64,000 bases of DNA from Streptomyces rishiriensis (GCF_003112535.1 NZ_BEWA01000017.1:186001-250000), one strand, 5' to 3'. Positions 33,185 through 42,090 are shown, counted from the stretch's first letter. Notes: generated by a model not told the origin, from the sequence alone. Numbers and translations are program-made.

Positions 33185-33754
33185 ATGAGCTACGACCCGC
33201 CGCGTCCGGCCGGTCGTCTGCTGCTCACGCCGGAGGACAAGGAGGCTCCCGCCCGGGCGCGCAGGCTGCGCCGACTCGGCCTCGGGGAATGGCCGGAGGC
33301 CGCCCTGGACGCCTTCGCGGACCGCCTCGCCGAGGTGACCGCGGCACCGTACGCCATGGTCAACTTCCTCGACGAGGTACAGCAGTTCTTCGCCGGGCTG
33401 CACACCCCGCAGGGCGGTCGGGCCGCCCGGGGAGGCAAGCCCGAGCTGGGCCGCCGGCTGTCCCGCGAGTACGGCTACTGCCCGCACGTGGTGGTGCGGC
33501 GCAAGGCGCTGGTGCTGGAGGACGTGGCCGACTACCCGCGCTTCGCGGGCAACCCGGTCGTCGACGAGTACGGCATCCGCAGCTACCTCGGCGCGCCGCT
33601 CATCGACTCGACCGGCATGGTGCTGGGCACGGTGTGCGTCGCCGATCTGACGCCCCGGCTCTGGGGCAGGGCCGGTCTGGAGACCATCAAGGCGACGGCC
33701 GCCGATCTCGCCGGACAGCTGCAGCGCCGGGAGCGCGAGGGGGCGGCGCCGTGA
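33185..33754 (+). CDS. GAF-domain protein of the conservon
   Basis: 189 residues from ATG 33185, 63 bases after cvnD. A single GAF domain covers about residues 40-180 (FADRLAEVTAAPYAMVNFLD, YCPHVVVRRKALVLEDV, NPVVDEYGIRSYLGAPLIDS, LGTVCVADL). The Tyr-Cys near residue 98 could bind a cofactor or redox signal. GAF proteins accompany some conservons as a fifth component, probably feeding a signal into CvnA-D. The ligand is unknown. Confidence 0.85.
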   Translation: MSYDPPRPAGRLLLTPEDKEAPARARRLRRLGLGEWPEAALDAFADRLAEVTAAPYAMVNFLDEVQQFFAGLHTPQGGRAARGGKPELGRRLSREYGYCPHVVVRRKALVLEDVADYPRFAGNPVVDEYGIRSYLGAPLIDSTGMVLGTVCVADLTPRLWGRAGLETIKATAADLAGQLQRREREGAAP

Positions 33755-33800
33755 GCGGGGGAGGCCGCGCCCGGACTGCGGGCGGCCGGACCGGGCCGCG

Positions 33801-34403
33801 TCAGAGGGCCTGCCACATGTTGTCGAAGCCCGCGTCCTCGATGGACCGTCGTTGCCGCACGGCCTGCAGTTCGGCCAGCGCGTCGCCGGTCGACGCCAGC
33901 ACCGTCACGACCGCCTCGTCCAGCGGCCCGGGGAACCCCTCGGCCGGCTCCTCGCGCAGACCGAGGGCCGTGGCCAGCGTGGCGAGGACCGGCTCGTCCG
34001 ACGCCCAGCGCGCGGTGGCGCGCTGACGCGCCGGGGAGTCGACGGGCATCGGCGCGGACCGGGCGGCGAGCAGCCGGCCGCGCGGCCGGGCGACCAGCCC
34101 GTCCGCCGCCATCCGGGCGGCGTAGGCGGCCGCCAGCTCGCGGCCCCGGCGCCACAGCCAGTCCTCGACCGACTCGTACGGCTCCGTCCGCACGAACGAG
34201 GACTCGGCCGCGGCCAGGAGCGGATCCTGCGGCGTCGTCGGCGGGCCGGGCACGATGAGGTCGCCGTCCAGGACGAACGCCCCCGCCCTGACCAGATCGA
34301 CCGCCTCCGCGCCCGCGAGGGCGAGCGACAGATCCCCCTGCCCGACATCGCGCAGGGGCGGCACCTCCAACGCGACGATCATCAGATCCCGTGCTGTCGT
34401 CAT
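33801..34403 (-). CDS. GOLPH3/Vps74-like (GPP34) protein
   Basis: 200 residues from ATG 34403 with GGAG upstream. The start MTTARDLMIVALEVPP, the AGAEAVDLVRAGAFVLDGDLIVP segment and the Trp-containing SVEDWLWRRGRELAAAYAARM helix match the GPP34 fold of eukaryotic GOLPH3, a phosphoinositide-binding Golgi adaptor. Actinomycetes carry many such genes of unknown function. It converges with the conservon and faces away from tdh. Confidence 0.82.
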   Translation of the reverse strand: MTTARDLMIVALEVPPLRDVGQGDLSLALAGAEAVDLVRAGAFVLDGDLIVPGPPTTPQDPLLAAAESSFVRTEPYESVEDWLWRRGRELAAAYAARMAADGLVARPRGRLLAARSAPMPVDSPARQRATARWASDEPVLATLATALGLREEPAEGFPGPLDEAVVTVLASTGDALAELQAVRQRRSIEDAGFDNMWQAL

Positions 34404-34698
34404 CGGAGGCTCCCCATCGGTCGGTCGCGGCGGCGCCGCTCCGGTGGACCGGCCGGTCAGCCGGTCGGCCCGGTGCGGGTTGCGATCCAGGGTGGCACGC
34501 CCCACCGTGGTGTGCGAGAAGCCCGCACCGGGAGCGAAGCCACTCGTGTGAAGCAGAGCTGTGGCGGCGCTTAAGAAAAGCTCGATGGACCCGGCGGGGG
34601 CGAGTGCGGCAGATTGCTCGGCGGAATCCACACCTCTTCCCGGATGCGGGGCCCTTCGGCCTGCTCGCGCCCGGGCCCTCACCACAGGAGCCGTTGCG
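34404..34698. other. Upstream region of tdh-kbl
   Basis: 295 bases between the divergent GPP34 and tdh genes. It has an A-rich GGCGCTTAAGAAAAGCTCG near 34565 and an AGGAG ribosome site at 34686. No riboswitch pattern was recognised; a glycine riboswitch was looked for and not found. No gene. Confidence 0.4.
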
Positions 34699-35727
34699 TT
34701 GAAGGCGCTGGTCAAGGAGAAGGCGGAACCCGGGCTGTGGCTCGCGGACGTCCCGGAGCCCGCCGTCGGCCCCGGCGATGTGCTGATCAAGGTGCTGCGC
34801 ACCGGCATCTGCGGCACCGACCTGCACATCCGGTCCTGGGACGGCTGGGCACGGCAGACGATCAGCACGCCCCTGGTGCTGGGGCACGAGTTCGTCGGCG
34901 AGGTCGTCGGCACCGGCCGGGACGTGGCCGACATCGTCGTGGGGGACCGGGTGAGCGGCGAGGGACACCTCGTGTGCGGCAAGTGCCGCAACTGTCTCGC
35001 CGGGCGCCGCCATCTGTGCCGGGCCACCGTCGGCCTCGGCGTCGGCCGCGACGGGGCCTTCGCGGAGTACGTCGCCCTGCCCGCGTCCAACGTGTGGGTG
35101 CACCGGGTCCCGGTGGACCTCGACGTCGCGGCGATCTTCGACCCGTTCGGCAACGCCGTGCACACCGCGCTGTCCTTCCCGCTCGTCGGCGAGGACGTCC
35201 TGATCACCGGCGCCGGGCCGATCGGACTGATGGCCGCCGCCGTGGCCCGGCACGCCGGGGCCCGCAACGTCATGGTCACCGACGTCAGCGAGGAGCGGCT
35301 GGAGCTGGCCCGCAAGATCGGCGCGACGCTCGCGCTCGACGTGTCGCAGGCATCCATCGGCGACGGGCAGCGGGAGTTGGGGCTGCGCGAGGGCTTCGAC
35401 ATCGGCCTGGAGATGTCCGGCCGGCCGGAGGCGATGCGCGACATGATCGCCAACATGACGCACGGCGGCCGGATCGCCATGCTGGGCCTGCCCGCCGAGG
35501 AGTTCCCCGTCGACTGGTCCCGGATCGTCACCTCGATGATCACGATCAAGGGCATCTACGGCCGGGAGATGTTCGAGACCTGGTACGCGATGTCGGTGCT
35601 GCTGGAGGGCGGCCTCGACCTCGCCCCCGTGATCACCGGCCGGTACGGCTACCGCGACTTCGAGGCCGCCTTCGCCGACGCGGCGAGCGGCCGCGGCGGC
35701 AAGGTCATCCTCGACTGGACCGCGTAA
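34699..35727 (+). CDS. tdh: L-Threonine 3-dehydrogenase
   Basis: 342 residues from a TTG start at 34699 (AGGAG 8 bases upstream), nearly the length of E. coli Tdh. It oxidises threonine to 2-amino-3-ketobutyrate with NAD. Catalytic zinc ligands Cys38 (GICGTDLHI), His63-Glu64 (GHEF), the structural zinc loop from Cys93 (CGKCRNCLAGRRHLC), and the NAD motif GAGPIGLMAAAVA are all in the expected places. It is followed 46 bases later by kbl, the next enzyme of the same route. Confidence 0.96.
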   Translation: MKALVKEKAEPGLWLADVPEPAVGPGDVLIKVLRTGICGTDLHIRSWDGWARQTISTPLVLGHEFVGEVVGTGRDVADIVVGDRVSGEGHLVCGKCRNCLAGRRHLCRATVGLGVGRDGAFAEYVALPASNVWVHRVPVDLDVAAIFDPFGNAVHTALSFPLVGEDVLITGAGPIGLMAAAVARHAGARNVMVTDVSEERLELARKIGATLALDVSQASIGDGQRELGLREGFDIGLEMSGRPEAMRDMIANMTHGGRIAMLGLPAEEFPVDWSRIVTSMITIKGIYGREMFETWYAMSVLLEGGLDLAPVITGRYGYRDFEAAFADAASGRGGKVILDWTA

Positions 35728-35773
35728 GACACCTCCGGTTCTCGCGTTTCCCGCATTTCTTAGGAGCCTCCTG

Positions 35774-36985
35774 ATGTTCGACTCCGTGCGCGACGATCTG
35801 CGCGCCACCCTCGACGAGATCCGCGCCGCCGGTCTGCACAAGCCCGAGCGCGTGATCGGCAGCCCGCAGTCGGCCACCGTCGCCGTCACCGCCGGCGGCC
35901 GGCCGGGCGAGGTCCTCAACTTCTGCGCCAACAACTACCTCGGCCTCGCCGACCACCCCGAGGTGATCGCCGCGGCCCACGAGGCCCTGGACCGCTGGGG
36001 CTACGGCATGGCGTCGGTGCGCTTCATCTGCGGGACGCAGGAGGTGCACAAGGAGCTGGAGGCGCGGCTGTCGGCCTTCCTCGGCCAGGAGGACACGATC
36101 CTGTACTCCTCCTGCTTCGACGCCAACGGAGGGGTCTTCGAGACGCTCCTCGGCCCCGAGGACGCGGTCATCTCCGACGCCCTCAACCACGCCTCCATCA
36201 TCGACGGCATCCGGCTGTCCAAGGCCCGCCGCTTCCGCTACGCCAACCGCGATCTGGCCGACCTGGAACGGCAGTTGAAGGACGCGTCCGACGCGCGTCG
36301 CCGGCTGGTCGTCACCGACGGCGTGTTCTCCATGGACGGCTACGTGGCACCCCTCGCCGAGATCTGCGACCTCGCCGAGCGCTACGACGCGATGGTCATG
36401 GTCGACGACTCGCACGCGGTCGGCTTCGTCGGTCCCGGCGGCCGGGGCACGCCCGAACTGCACGGCGTGATGGACCGCGTCGACATCATCACCGGCACCC
36501 TGGGCAAGGCGCTCGGCGGCGCGTCCGGCGGCTATGTCGCCGCACGCGCGGAGATCGTCGCCCTGCTGCGCCAGCGCTCGCGCCCGTACCTGTTCTCCAA
36601 CACCCTCGCCCCGGTCATCGCGGCGGCCTCGCTCAAGGTCATCGACCTGCTGGAGTCCGCCGACGACCTGCGCGTACGGCTCGCCGAGAACACCGCCCTG
36701 TTCCGTCGCCGCATGACGGACGAGGGCTTCGACGTCCTGCCCGGCGACCACGCCATCGCCCCCGTGATGATCGGCGACGCGGCGAAGGCGGGCCGGATGG
36801 CCGAGCTGCTGCTGGAGCGCGGGGTGTACGTGATCGGGTTCTCGTACCCGGTGGTCCCGCAGGGGCAGGCCCGCATCCGCGTCCAGCTGTCCGCCGCGCA
36901 CTCCACGGACGACGTGAACCGGGCCGTGGACGCCTTCGTCGCGGCGCGCTCGGTGCTGGGGGAGCCGGAGCCGGCGGCGGTCTGA
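35774..36985 (+). CDS. kbl: Glycine C-acetyltransferase (2-amino-3-ketobutyrate CoA ligase)
   Basis: 403 residues from ATG 35774 with AGGAGCCTCC upstream. It cleaves 2-amino-3-ketobutyrate with CoA to glycine and acetyl-CoA, completing threonine breakdown begun by Tdh. It is an alpha-oxoamine synthase with FCANNYLGLADHP, SCFDANGG, DDSHAVGFVG and the pyridoxal lysine K245 (GTLGKALGGASGG). Together with tdh it makes a compact catabolic operon; the LysR gene 47 bases downstream may regulate it. Confidence 0.96.
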   Translation: MFDSVRDDLRATLDEIRAAGLHKPERVIGSPQSATVAVTAGGRPGEVLNFCANNYLGLADHPEVIAAAHEALDRWGYGMASVRFICGTQEVHKELEARLSAFLGQEDTILYSSCFDANGGVFETLLGPEDAVISDALNHASIIDGIRLSKARRFRYANRDLADLERQLKDASDARRRLVVTDGVFSMDGYVAPLAEICDLAERYDAMVMVDDSHAVGFVGPGGRGTPELHGVMDRVDIITGTLGKALGGASGGYVAARAEIVALLRQRSRPYLFSNTLAPVIAAASLKVIDLLESADDLRVRLAENTALFRRRMTDEGFDVLPGDHAIAPVMIGDAAKAGRMAELLLERGVYVIGFSYPVVPQGQARIRVQLSAAHSTDDVNRAVDAFVAARSVLGEPEPAAV

Positions 36986-37032
36986 ACCGGCGGCGGTCCG
37001 AGCAGCCCGGACATATTGCGATAATCAGTCGC

Positions 37033-37935
37033 ATGATCGAAGCGCGGCGGCTCCACATCCTGCGTGCGGTGGCCGACCACCGCACCGTGACGGCGGCTGC
37101 CGCCGCGCTGTACCTCACCCCGTCCGCGGTCTCCCAGCAGCTGACGGCCCTGGAGCAGGAGACCGGCCACCGGCTCGTCGAGCGCGGCGCCAAGGGCGTA
37201 CGGCTCACCCCGGCCGGCGAGATCCTGCTCGCGCACACCCACGCCGTCCTCGCCCAGCTGGAGCGGGCCGAGGCCGAGCTGGCCGCCTACGGCTCCGGCG
37301 CGGCCGGCACGGTCACGGTGGCCGCCTTCGCGACCGGGATCGCGCTGGTCGTGGCCCCCGCGGTCGCCCGGCTCGCCCGCACCGCCCCGGGGATAAGGAT
37401 CCGCGTCCAGGACGCCGAGGGCGACGCCAGCCTGCCGATGGTGCTCGACCGCCAGGTCGACGCCGCCGTCGCCGTCGAGTACCGCGGCGCCCCGGCCGCC
37501 GACGACCCGCGCCTGGTGCACGTGCCGCTCTACGCCGAGCCCTTCGACGCGGTGGTGCCCGTCACGCACCGGCTCGCCGACTCCCCCGAAGTCCCCCTCG
37601 CCGAGCTGGCCAAGGACTGCTGGATCGGCCCCTACCCCGGCAACCCCTGTCATGACGTGGTCGTCCTGGCCTGCGAGAGCGCCGGCTTCCAGCCCCGGCT
37701 GGAGCACTCCTCGGACGACTTCCGCGCGGTCGTCGCCCTCGCCTCGGCGGACGCGGGCGTGGCGCTCGTGCCGCGCTCGGCGCTGCGCGGCATGGACCTC
37801 ACGGGCGTGGTCGTGCGCCCTGTCGACGGCGTGGCGCCGACCCGGCGCGTCTTCGCCGCCGTGCGCCGGGGCGCCGAGGGACACCCGCTGATCCGGCCGG
37901 TACTCCAGGCGCTGCGCGAGGCGGCCGCGGTGTGA
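37033..37935 (+). CDS. LysR-family transcriptional regulator
   Basis: 300 residues from ATG 37033. The N-terminal winged helix reads RRLHILRAVADHRTVTAAAAALYLTPSAVSQQLTALEQETGHRLVERGAKGVRLTPAG; the C-terminal substrate-binding domain runs from about residue 90. It follows tdh-kbl in the same direction, so control of threonine or glycine metabolism is a reasonable guess. An AT-richer ATATTGCGATAAT lies just before the start. Confidence 0.9.
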   Translation: MIEARRLHILRAVADHRTVTAAAAALYLTPSAVSQQLTALEQETGHRLVERGAKGVRLTPAGEILLAHTHAVLAQLERAEAELAAYGSGAAGTVTVAAFATGIALVVAPAVARLARTAPGIRIRVQDAEGDASLPMVLDRQVDAAVAVEYRGAPAADDPRLVHVPLYAEPFDAVVPVTHRLADSPEVPLAELAKDCWIGPYPGNPCHDVVVLACESAGFQPRLEHSSDDFRAVVALASADAGVALVPRSALRGMDLTGVVVRPVDGVAPTRRVFAAVRRGAEGHPLIRPVLQALREAAAV

Positions 37936-37953
37936 GGCTTCCGTAATCCTCCC

Positions 37954-37988
37954 GTCTCATATCCGGGATAGCCTCCCGGATATGAGAC
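37954..37988. promoter_or_regulatory. Perfect 15-bp inverted repeat spanning the XRE-cupin start
   Basis: GTCTCATATCCGGGA (37954-37968) and TCCCGGATATGAGAC (37974-37988) are perfect reverse complements separated by TAGCC. The ATG of the second XRE-cupin gene (37982) lies inside the right arm. A TAGCCT -10-like sequence covers the centre (37969-37974), so transcription would start at or next to the ATG, giving a leaderless mRNA. A bound dimer would block the promoter directly. Confidence 0.8.
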
Positions 37989-38569
37989 ACGAAGCGGAGT
38001 CGGCCGAGCCGCCGGACGACGTCGACGCGCGGCTGGCCGCCCGCCTGGCCGACCTGCGGACCGAACACGGCTGGTCGCTCGGGGAGTTGGCGCAGCGCAC
38101 CGGGATCAGCCGGTCCACCCTGTCGCGCGCCGAGCGGGCGGAGATCAGTCCGACGGCCTCCCTCCTGAACCGGCTGTGCCACGCCTACGGGCGGACCATG
38201 TCCCGGCTGCTCGGCGAGGTCGAGGCGGAGCCCGCGCCGCTGGTGCGCGCCGGCGAGCAGCCCGTCTGGCAGGACCGGGCCTCCGGGTTCGTCCGCCGCT
38301 CCGTGTCGCCTCCGCACCCCGCGCTGCGCGGCGAACTGGTCGAGGGACGGCTCGCCGTGGGCGCCGACATCGCCTACGACCGGCCGCCCGTGGCGGGCCT
38401 GGAACAGCACATCTGGGTGTTGGAGGGCGCCCTCGACGTGACGGCGGAGAAGGCCGAGCGGCGCCTCGAGGCCGGGGACTGCCTGCGGCTGCGGGTGTGG
38501 GGGCCGACCCGCTTCCGGTGCTCGGGCGACGCGCCGACGCGGTACGTGCTGGCGGTGGTGCTGCCATGA
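37982..38569 (+). CDS. XRE-family regulator with cupin domain (second)
   Basis: 195 residues from ATG 37982. The N-terminal XRE helix-turn-helix is LADLRTEHGWSLGELAQRTGISRSTLSRAERAEISPTASLL. The C-terminal cupin domain has GLEQHIWVLEGALDVTAE and LEAGDCLRLRVWGPTRFRC. The gene probably represses itself through the perfect inverted repeat over its start. It overlaps the following GNAT gene (ATGA), so the pair is one unit: a sensor-regulator with an acetyltransferase that may modify or detoxify the ligand. Confidence 0.9.
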   Translation: MRHEAESAEPPDDVDARLAARLADLRTEHGWSLGELAQRTGISRSTLSRAERAEISPTASLLNRLCHAYGRTMSRLLGEVEAEPAPLVRAGEQPVWQDRASGFVRRSVSPPHPALRGELVEGRLAVGADIAYDRPPVAGLEQHIWVLEGALDVTAEKAERRLEAGDCLRLRVWGPTRFRCSGDAPTRYVLAVVLP

Positions 38570-39087
38570 CGACGGTCCGTCTGGATGCCCCTGGACTCCT
38601 CGCGTGCGTCGAGGGGTTGGCCGACCTGCTGCTCGACACGGTGCACGGCGGAGCCTCGGTCGGCTTCCTCGCCTCCCTCGACCGGGCCGGGGCCGTCGAC
38701 TGGTGGCACGGCCGCGCCGCCGGGGTGGCCGCGGGGCGGCTCGCCGTCTGGGCGGCCCGGGACGGCGACCGGGTCGTGGGAAGCGTCGGCCTGGCCTTCC
38801 CCGACAAGCCCAACAGCCGCCATCGCGCCGAACTCGTCAAGCTGATGGTCCACCGGGACGCCCGCGGGCGGGGTCTCGGCCGGGCCCTGCTCACCACGGC
38901 CGAGCGGGCCGCCGCGGCCGCGGGCGTCACCCTGCTGCACCTGGACACCGAGACCGACAGCCCCGCCGAACACCTCTACCGCACCGCCGGCTGGACCCGG
39001 GCCGGCGTGATCCCCGACTACGCGGCCGACCCCGCCGGGACGCTCCGCCCGACCACCCTGTACTACCGGCGCATCGCCGCCGGGTGA
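38566..39087 (+). CDS. GNAT-family N-acetyltransferase
   Basis: 173 residues from ATG 38566, overlapping the regulator stop. The acetyl-CoA motif is VKLMVHRDARGRGLGRALLTTAE (R/Q-x2-G-x-G/A near residue 105), followed by LHLDTETDSPAEHLYRTAGW. The substrate is unknown. Its coupling to an XRE-cupin gene is a recurring arrangement in Streptomyces and suggests the regulator senses the molecule that the enzyme acetylates. Confidence 0.88.
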   Translation: MTTVRLDAPGLLACVEGLADLLLDTVHGGASVGFLASLDRAGAVDWWHGRAAGVAAGRLAVWAARDGDRVVGSVGLAFPDKPNSRHRAELVKLMVHRDARGRGLGRALLTTAERAAAAAGVTLLHLDTETDSPAEHLYRTAGWTRAGVIPDYAADPAGTLRPTTLYYRRIAAG

Positions 39088-39117
39088 CTGTCAGTGGCAG
39101 CCGCTACCGTGCGAAGC

Positions 39118-39477
39118 ATGCCGGACGCCGAAGACGTACGCCGTATCGCCCTGTCCCTGCCGGACACCACGGAGAAGACCGCCTGGAGCATGCCCACCTT
39201 CCGGGTCGCGGGGAAGATGTTCGCCACCCTGCCAGAGGAGGAGACCTCCCTGGCCGTGCGCTGCCCCAAGGAAGAACGCGACGAGCTGGCGCTCGCCGAG
39301 CCCGGCAAGTTCTGGATCGCCGTCCACGAGGCCCCGTTCGCCTGGGTGCGGGCCCGGCTGTCCGCCCTGGAGGACGAGGACGAACTGCGGGACATCCTCG
39401 CCGACTCCTGGCGGCAGGCGGCCCCGCCCCACCTGCTGGAGGCGCATCCGGACCTGGGGCGGCCCCCGGGGGAGTGA
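39118..39477 (+). CDS. MmcQ/YjbR-family DNA-binding protein
   Basis: 119 residues from ATG 39118. The pattern DAEDVRRIALSLPDTTEKTAWSMPTFRVAGKMFATL is that of the CyaY-like-fold MmcQ/YjbR family, whose members have been described as DNA-binding but are poorly understood. TACCGT lies 7 bases before the ATG, so the mRNA is probably leaderless. Confidence 0.85.
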   Translation: MPDAEDVRRIALSLPDTTEKTAWSMPTFRVAGKMFATLPEEETSLAVRCPKEERDELALAEPGKFWIAVHEAPFAWVRARLSALEDEDELRDILADSWRQAAPPHLLEAHPDLGRPPGE

Positions 39478-39588
39478 CGGCGTCCCGGCAGCCCGGAGCG
39501 GCGAGAAACGGGTGCGCGACCATCGACCCGAGTGCGGTATTGTTTCCCTGCGTGCTCGGCCAGGGGAAACCCCAGGTCAGACAGGCAC

Positions 39589-39665
<77 letters not shown>

Positions 39666-39684
39666 GCTTCATCGCAGGTCGGAG

Positions 39685-39714
39685 GGCCGTTTCCACAGTA
39701 ATGGGGAAACGGCC
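39685..39714 (+). terminator. tRNA terminator
   Basis: GGCCGTTTCC (39685-39694) pairs perfectly with GGAAACGGCC (39705-39714), followed by TTCGTCG. It lies 19 bases after the tRNA. The next 140 bases, to the end of the MurJ-like gene, hold nothing recognisable. Confidence 0.75.
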
Positions 39715-39856
39715 TTCGTCGTGTTCGCGTCGCCGAGGAGCCGAGCGACGACATGTCGACGAGTCGATGATGCGACGAGCCGTCCGGCAGGCAGTCGCCG
39801 CGGTGCGTCGGCCTACCGACCCGGGCGTCCGTCCGAGCGCGGATCCAGCGGGTCGG

Positions 39857-41500
39857 TCAGCGCAGCCTGCGCAGCTCGCGCAGCTCTTCCACCTTCGTCA
39901 GCCGTGCCACGGCGAGGTAGACCAGGCAGAGGGTGAGGACGCCCGCGGCGAGGGAGGCGGAGTCCGGGAGGGTGCCGCCGCCGAGCCGGGCCGCGCAGGC
40001 CCGGTCGGCCGCCCATCCCGCGGCCCCGGCCAGGCCCGCCGCGCCGAGCAGCTTGGTGTAGGTGCGGCGCAACGCGCCGTCGTCCAGCCGGCCTCCGGTC
40101 CGTCGGCGCAGCACCCGGGCGGTCAGGGCGAGGCCCGCCAGATAGGAGACGGTGTAGGCCCCGGCCATGCCCGTCACCGACCAGCGGTCGGGCAGCAGCA
40201 GATGGCACGCGGTGGCCAGGGCGATGTTCACCGCCGCGATCCAGACCGCCATGAAGAACGGGGTGCGGGTGTCCTCGAACGCGTAGAAGCCGCGCAACAG
40301 GAGGTATTGCGCGGAGAACGGGATCAGGCCGAGGCCGAACGCCTGGAGCATGTGCCCGAGCGGCTGCGCCGAGGCCGCGTCGGCCGCGCCGTGCGCGAAG
40401 AGCAGGGCGGAGATGCGCGGGCCGAGGGCGAGGAAGAGGAACGCGGCCGGGACGATGACGGCCCCGCTCACCCGCAGCCCGCGCGACAGGTCGGCCCGCA
40501 CGTCCGCGATCCGCCCCTGTGCCACGGCGCGGCTCATTCGGGGCAGCAGCGCGGTCACCAGGGACACGGTGACCACCGACTGCGGCAGCATCCAGATGGT
40601 CTGCGCATACGTGTACGCCGTGTAGCCCGCGCCGGCGTCCGGCAGCTTCTGGTCGACCGCGTTGGCGTAGTTGGTGACCACCGTGAGCGAGACGAGGTTG
40701 GTCAGCACCAGCAGCAGCGTCCACTTGGCCGCGTGGACGCCGGACCCCAGGCCGGAGCCGCGCCAGTCGAACCGCGGCCGCAGCCGGAACCCGGAGGCCC
40801 GCGCGAACGGGACCAGCGCGAGGGCCTGCACCGCGATGCCGGCCGTCGTGCCGACGCCCAGCAGCCGGACCTGGGCGGCGGTGATGTCCTCCACCCGCTC
40901 CGGCACGGTCATCAGACCCAGATAGACGCCGAACATGCCCAGCAGGACGGCGTTGTTGAGGACCGGCGTCCACATCATCGCGCCGAACCGCTCACGGGCG
41001 TTGAGGACCTGGCCGTAGATGTTGAACAGGCCGTAGAAGAAGATCTGCGGGAGCAGGAACCGGGCGAAGACCACGGTGAGCCGGTACGCCTCGTGGGTCT
41101 GCGGGGTGTCGCGCATGTACAGCGAGACGATCAGCGGGGCCGCCCACACCGCCAGCGCGGTCCCGACCGCGAGGACGGACACGACGAGGGTCACGAGCCG
41201 CTGCTCGTACGCCCGGCCGCCGTCGGGGTGCGTGGCCCTCGCCCGCACCAACTGCGGTACCAGCACGGCGTTGAGCGCACCGCCGATCAGCAGGGTGTAC
41301 AGACTGGTGGGCACGGTGTTGGCCGTGTTGTAGGTGGTGGCCAGCAGGCCGGTGCCCAGGGCGGCGGCCTGGAGCACCTGACGGATCAGCCCGGTCGCCC
41401 GGGACGCGACCGTGCCCAGCGCCATCAGCGCCGAGGAACGGACCGCCCCGCCCTTGCGTGCCGTGCGTTCCTCGATCTGCGGTCGTGTCGTGGCCCCCAT
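39857..41500 (-). CDS. MurJ/MviN-like lipid flippase
   Basis: 547 residues, about 13-14 hydrophobic spans. N-terminal MALGTVASRATGLIRQVLQA and LLIGGALNAVLVPQLVRA, then NIYGQVLNARERFGAMMWTPVLNN, are hallmarks of the MOP-superfamily lipid II flippase MurJ. Streptomyces carry more than one MviN-like gene, and the essential copy usually sits near the chromosome origin region with a kinase fusion or partner. This shorter one may therefore be a paralogue for another lipid-linked precursor. It converges on the tRNA. Confidence 0.9.
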   Translation of the reverse strand: MGATTRPQIEERTARKGGAVRSSALMALGTVASRATGLIRQVLQAAALGTGLLATTYNTANTVPTSLYTLLIGGALNAVLVPQLVRARATHPDGGRAYEQRLVTLVVSVLAVGTALAVWAAPLIVSLYMRDTPQTHEAYRLTVVFARFLLPQIFFYGLFNIYGQVLNARERFGAMMWTPVLNNAVLLGMFGVYLGLMTVPERVEDITAAQVRLLGVGTTAGIAVQALALVPFARASGFRLRPRFDWRGSGLGSGVHAAKWTLLLVLTNLVSLTVVTNYANAVDQKLPDAGAGYTAYTYAQTIWMLPQSVVTVSLVTALLPRMSRAVAQGRIADVRADLSRGLRVSGAVIVPAAFLFLALGPRISALLFAHGAADAASAQPLGHMLQAFGLGLIPFSAQYLLLRGFYAFEDTRTPFFMAVWIAAVNIALATACHLLLPDRWSVTGMAGAYTVSYLAGLALTARVLRRRTGGRLDDGALRRTYTKLLGAAGLAGAAGWAADRACAARLGGGTLPDSASLAAGVLTLCLVYLAVARLTKVEELRELRRLR

Positions 41501-41617
41501 CGGGCCAACCTATGCCATCAAGATCGGATCTTCGAACTCTGCTGCCAGCAACGCTTGTTGGCCGTCGGAGTCGCTCACCGAACCGCATGGGCGTCACCGC
41601 CGCGCAGGCGGGCGTCG

Positions 41618-42085
41618 TCACCGGCGGCGGACGCGGCCCTCTCGGGGCGGGCTGATGAACTGCAGTTCCAGCGTGGCCGGCGGGGCCGCGAGGCCCGGGC
41701 CGCCCGCCGTCGCCCAGGCCACGATCTCCTGAGTGCAGTCGTCGTCCATGGCGAAGCCGACCCAGGTGGGCCGGCCGCCGGCCCGGCGTCCTTCGGCGGA
41801 GGGCTGCACGACCACCACGTTCGCCTGGTCGCAGGGGCCGAGGCAGTCCGTCGTACGGACCTGGAAGCCGCCGCCCGACGCCGCCGCGGCCGCGCGCAGC
41901 CGCTCCAGCTGCCAGGCGTGGTCGAAGCCGGGGTGCTTGCGTGCGACGCCGCAGCAGCAGCCCCGGCACACGACCAGGGTGCAGGGCCGTCGGGCGGCCG
42001 CGCCGATCGCCGCCCGCCCGACGGCCGTGCGCTGCGACGGCAACGCGACGCGTTCGCCCCGCCGGCCGGTCTGCCGGTCGCCCAT
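41618..42085 (-). CDS. Thioredoxin-like (2Fe-2S) ferredoxin-domain protein
   Basis: 155 residues from ATG 42085, 5 bases after the DUF4916 gene. Cys-rich blocks LVVCRGCCCGVARKHPG near residue 25 and TTDCLGPCDQANVVVVQP near residue 75 match thioredoxin-like 2Fe-2S ferredoxins, in which four Cys hold the cluster. A C-terminal DDDCTQEIVAWA segment follows. No partner oxidoreductase adjoins it, so the redox partner is unknown. Confidence 0.8.
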   Translation of the reverse strand: MGDRQTGRRGERVALPSQRTAVGRAAIGAAARRPCTLVVCRGCCCGVARKHPGFDHAWQLERLRAAAAASGGGFQVRTTDCLGPCDQANVVVVQPSAEGRRAGGRPTWVGFAMDDDCTQEIVAWATAGGPGLAAPPATLELQFISPPREGRVRRR

Positions 42086-42090
42086 GCCGT

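Noticed and set aside
34404..34698. Glycine riboswitch upstream of tdh-kbl
   Set aside because: The pathway would suit one, but the tandem aptamer core sequences are not present.
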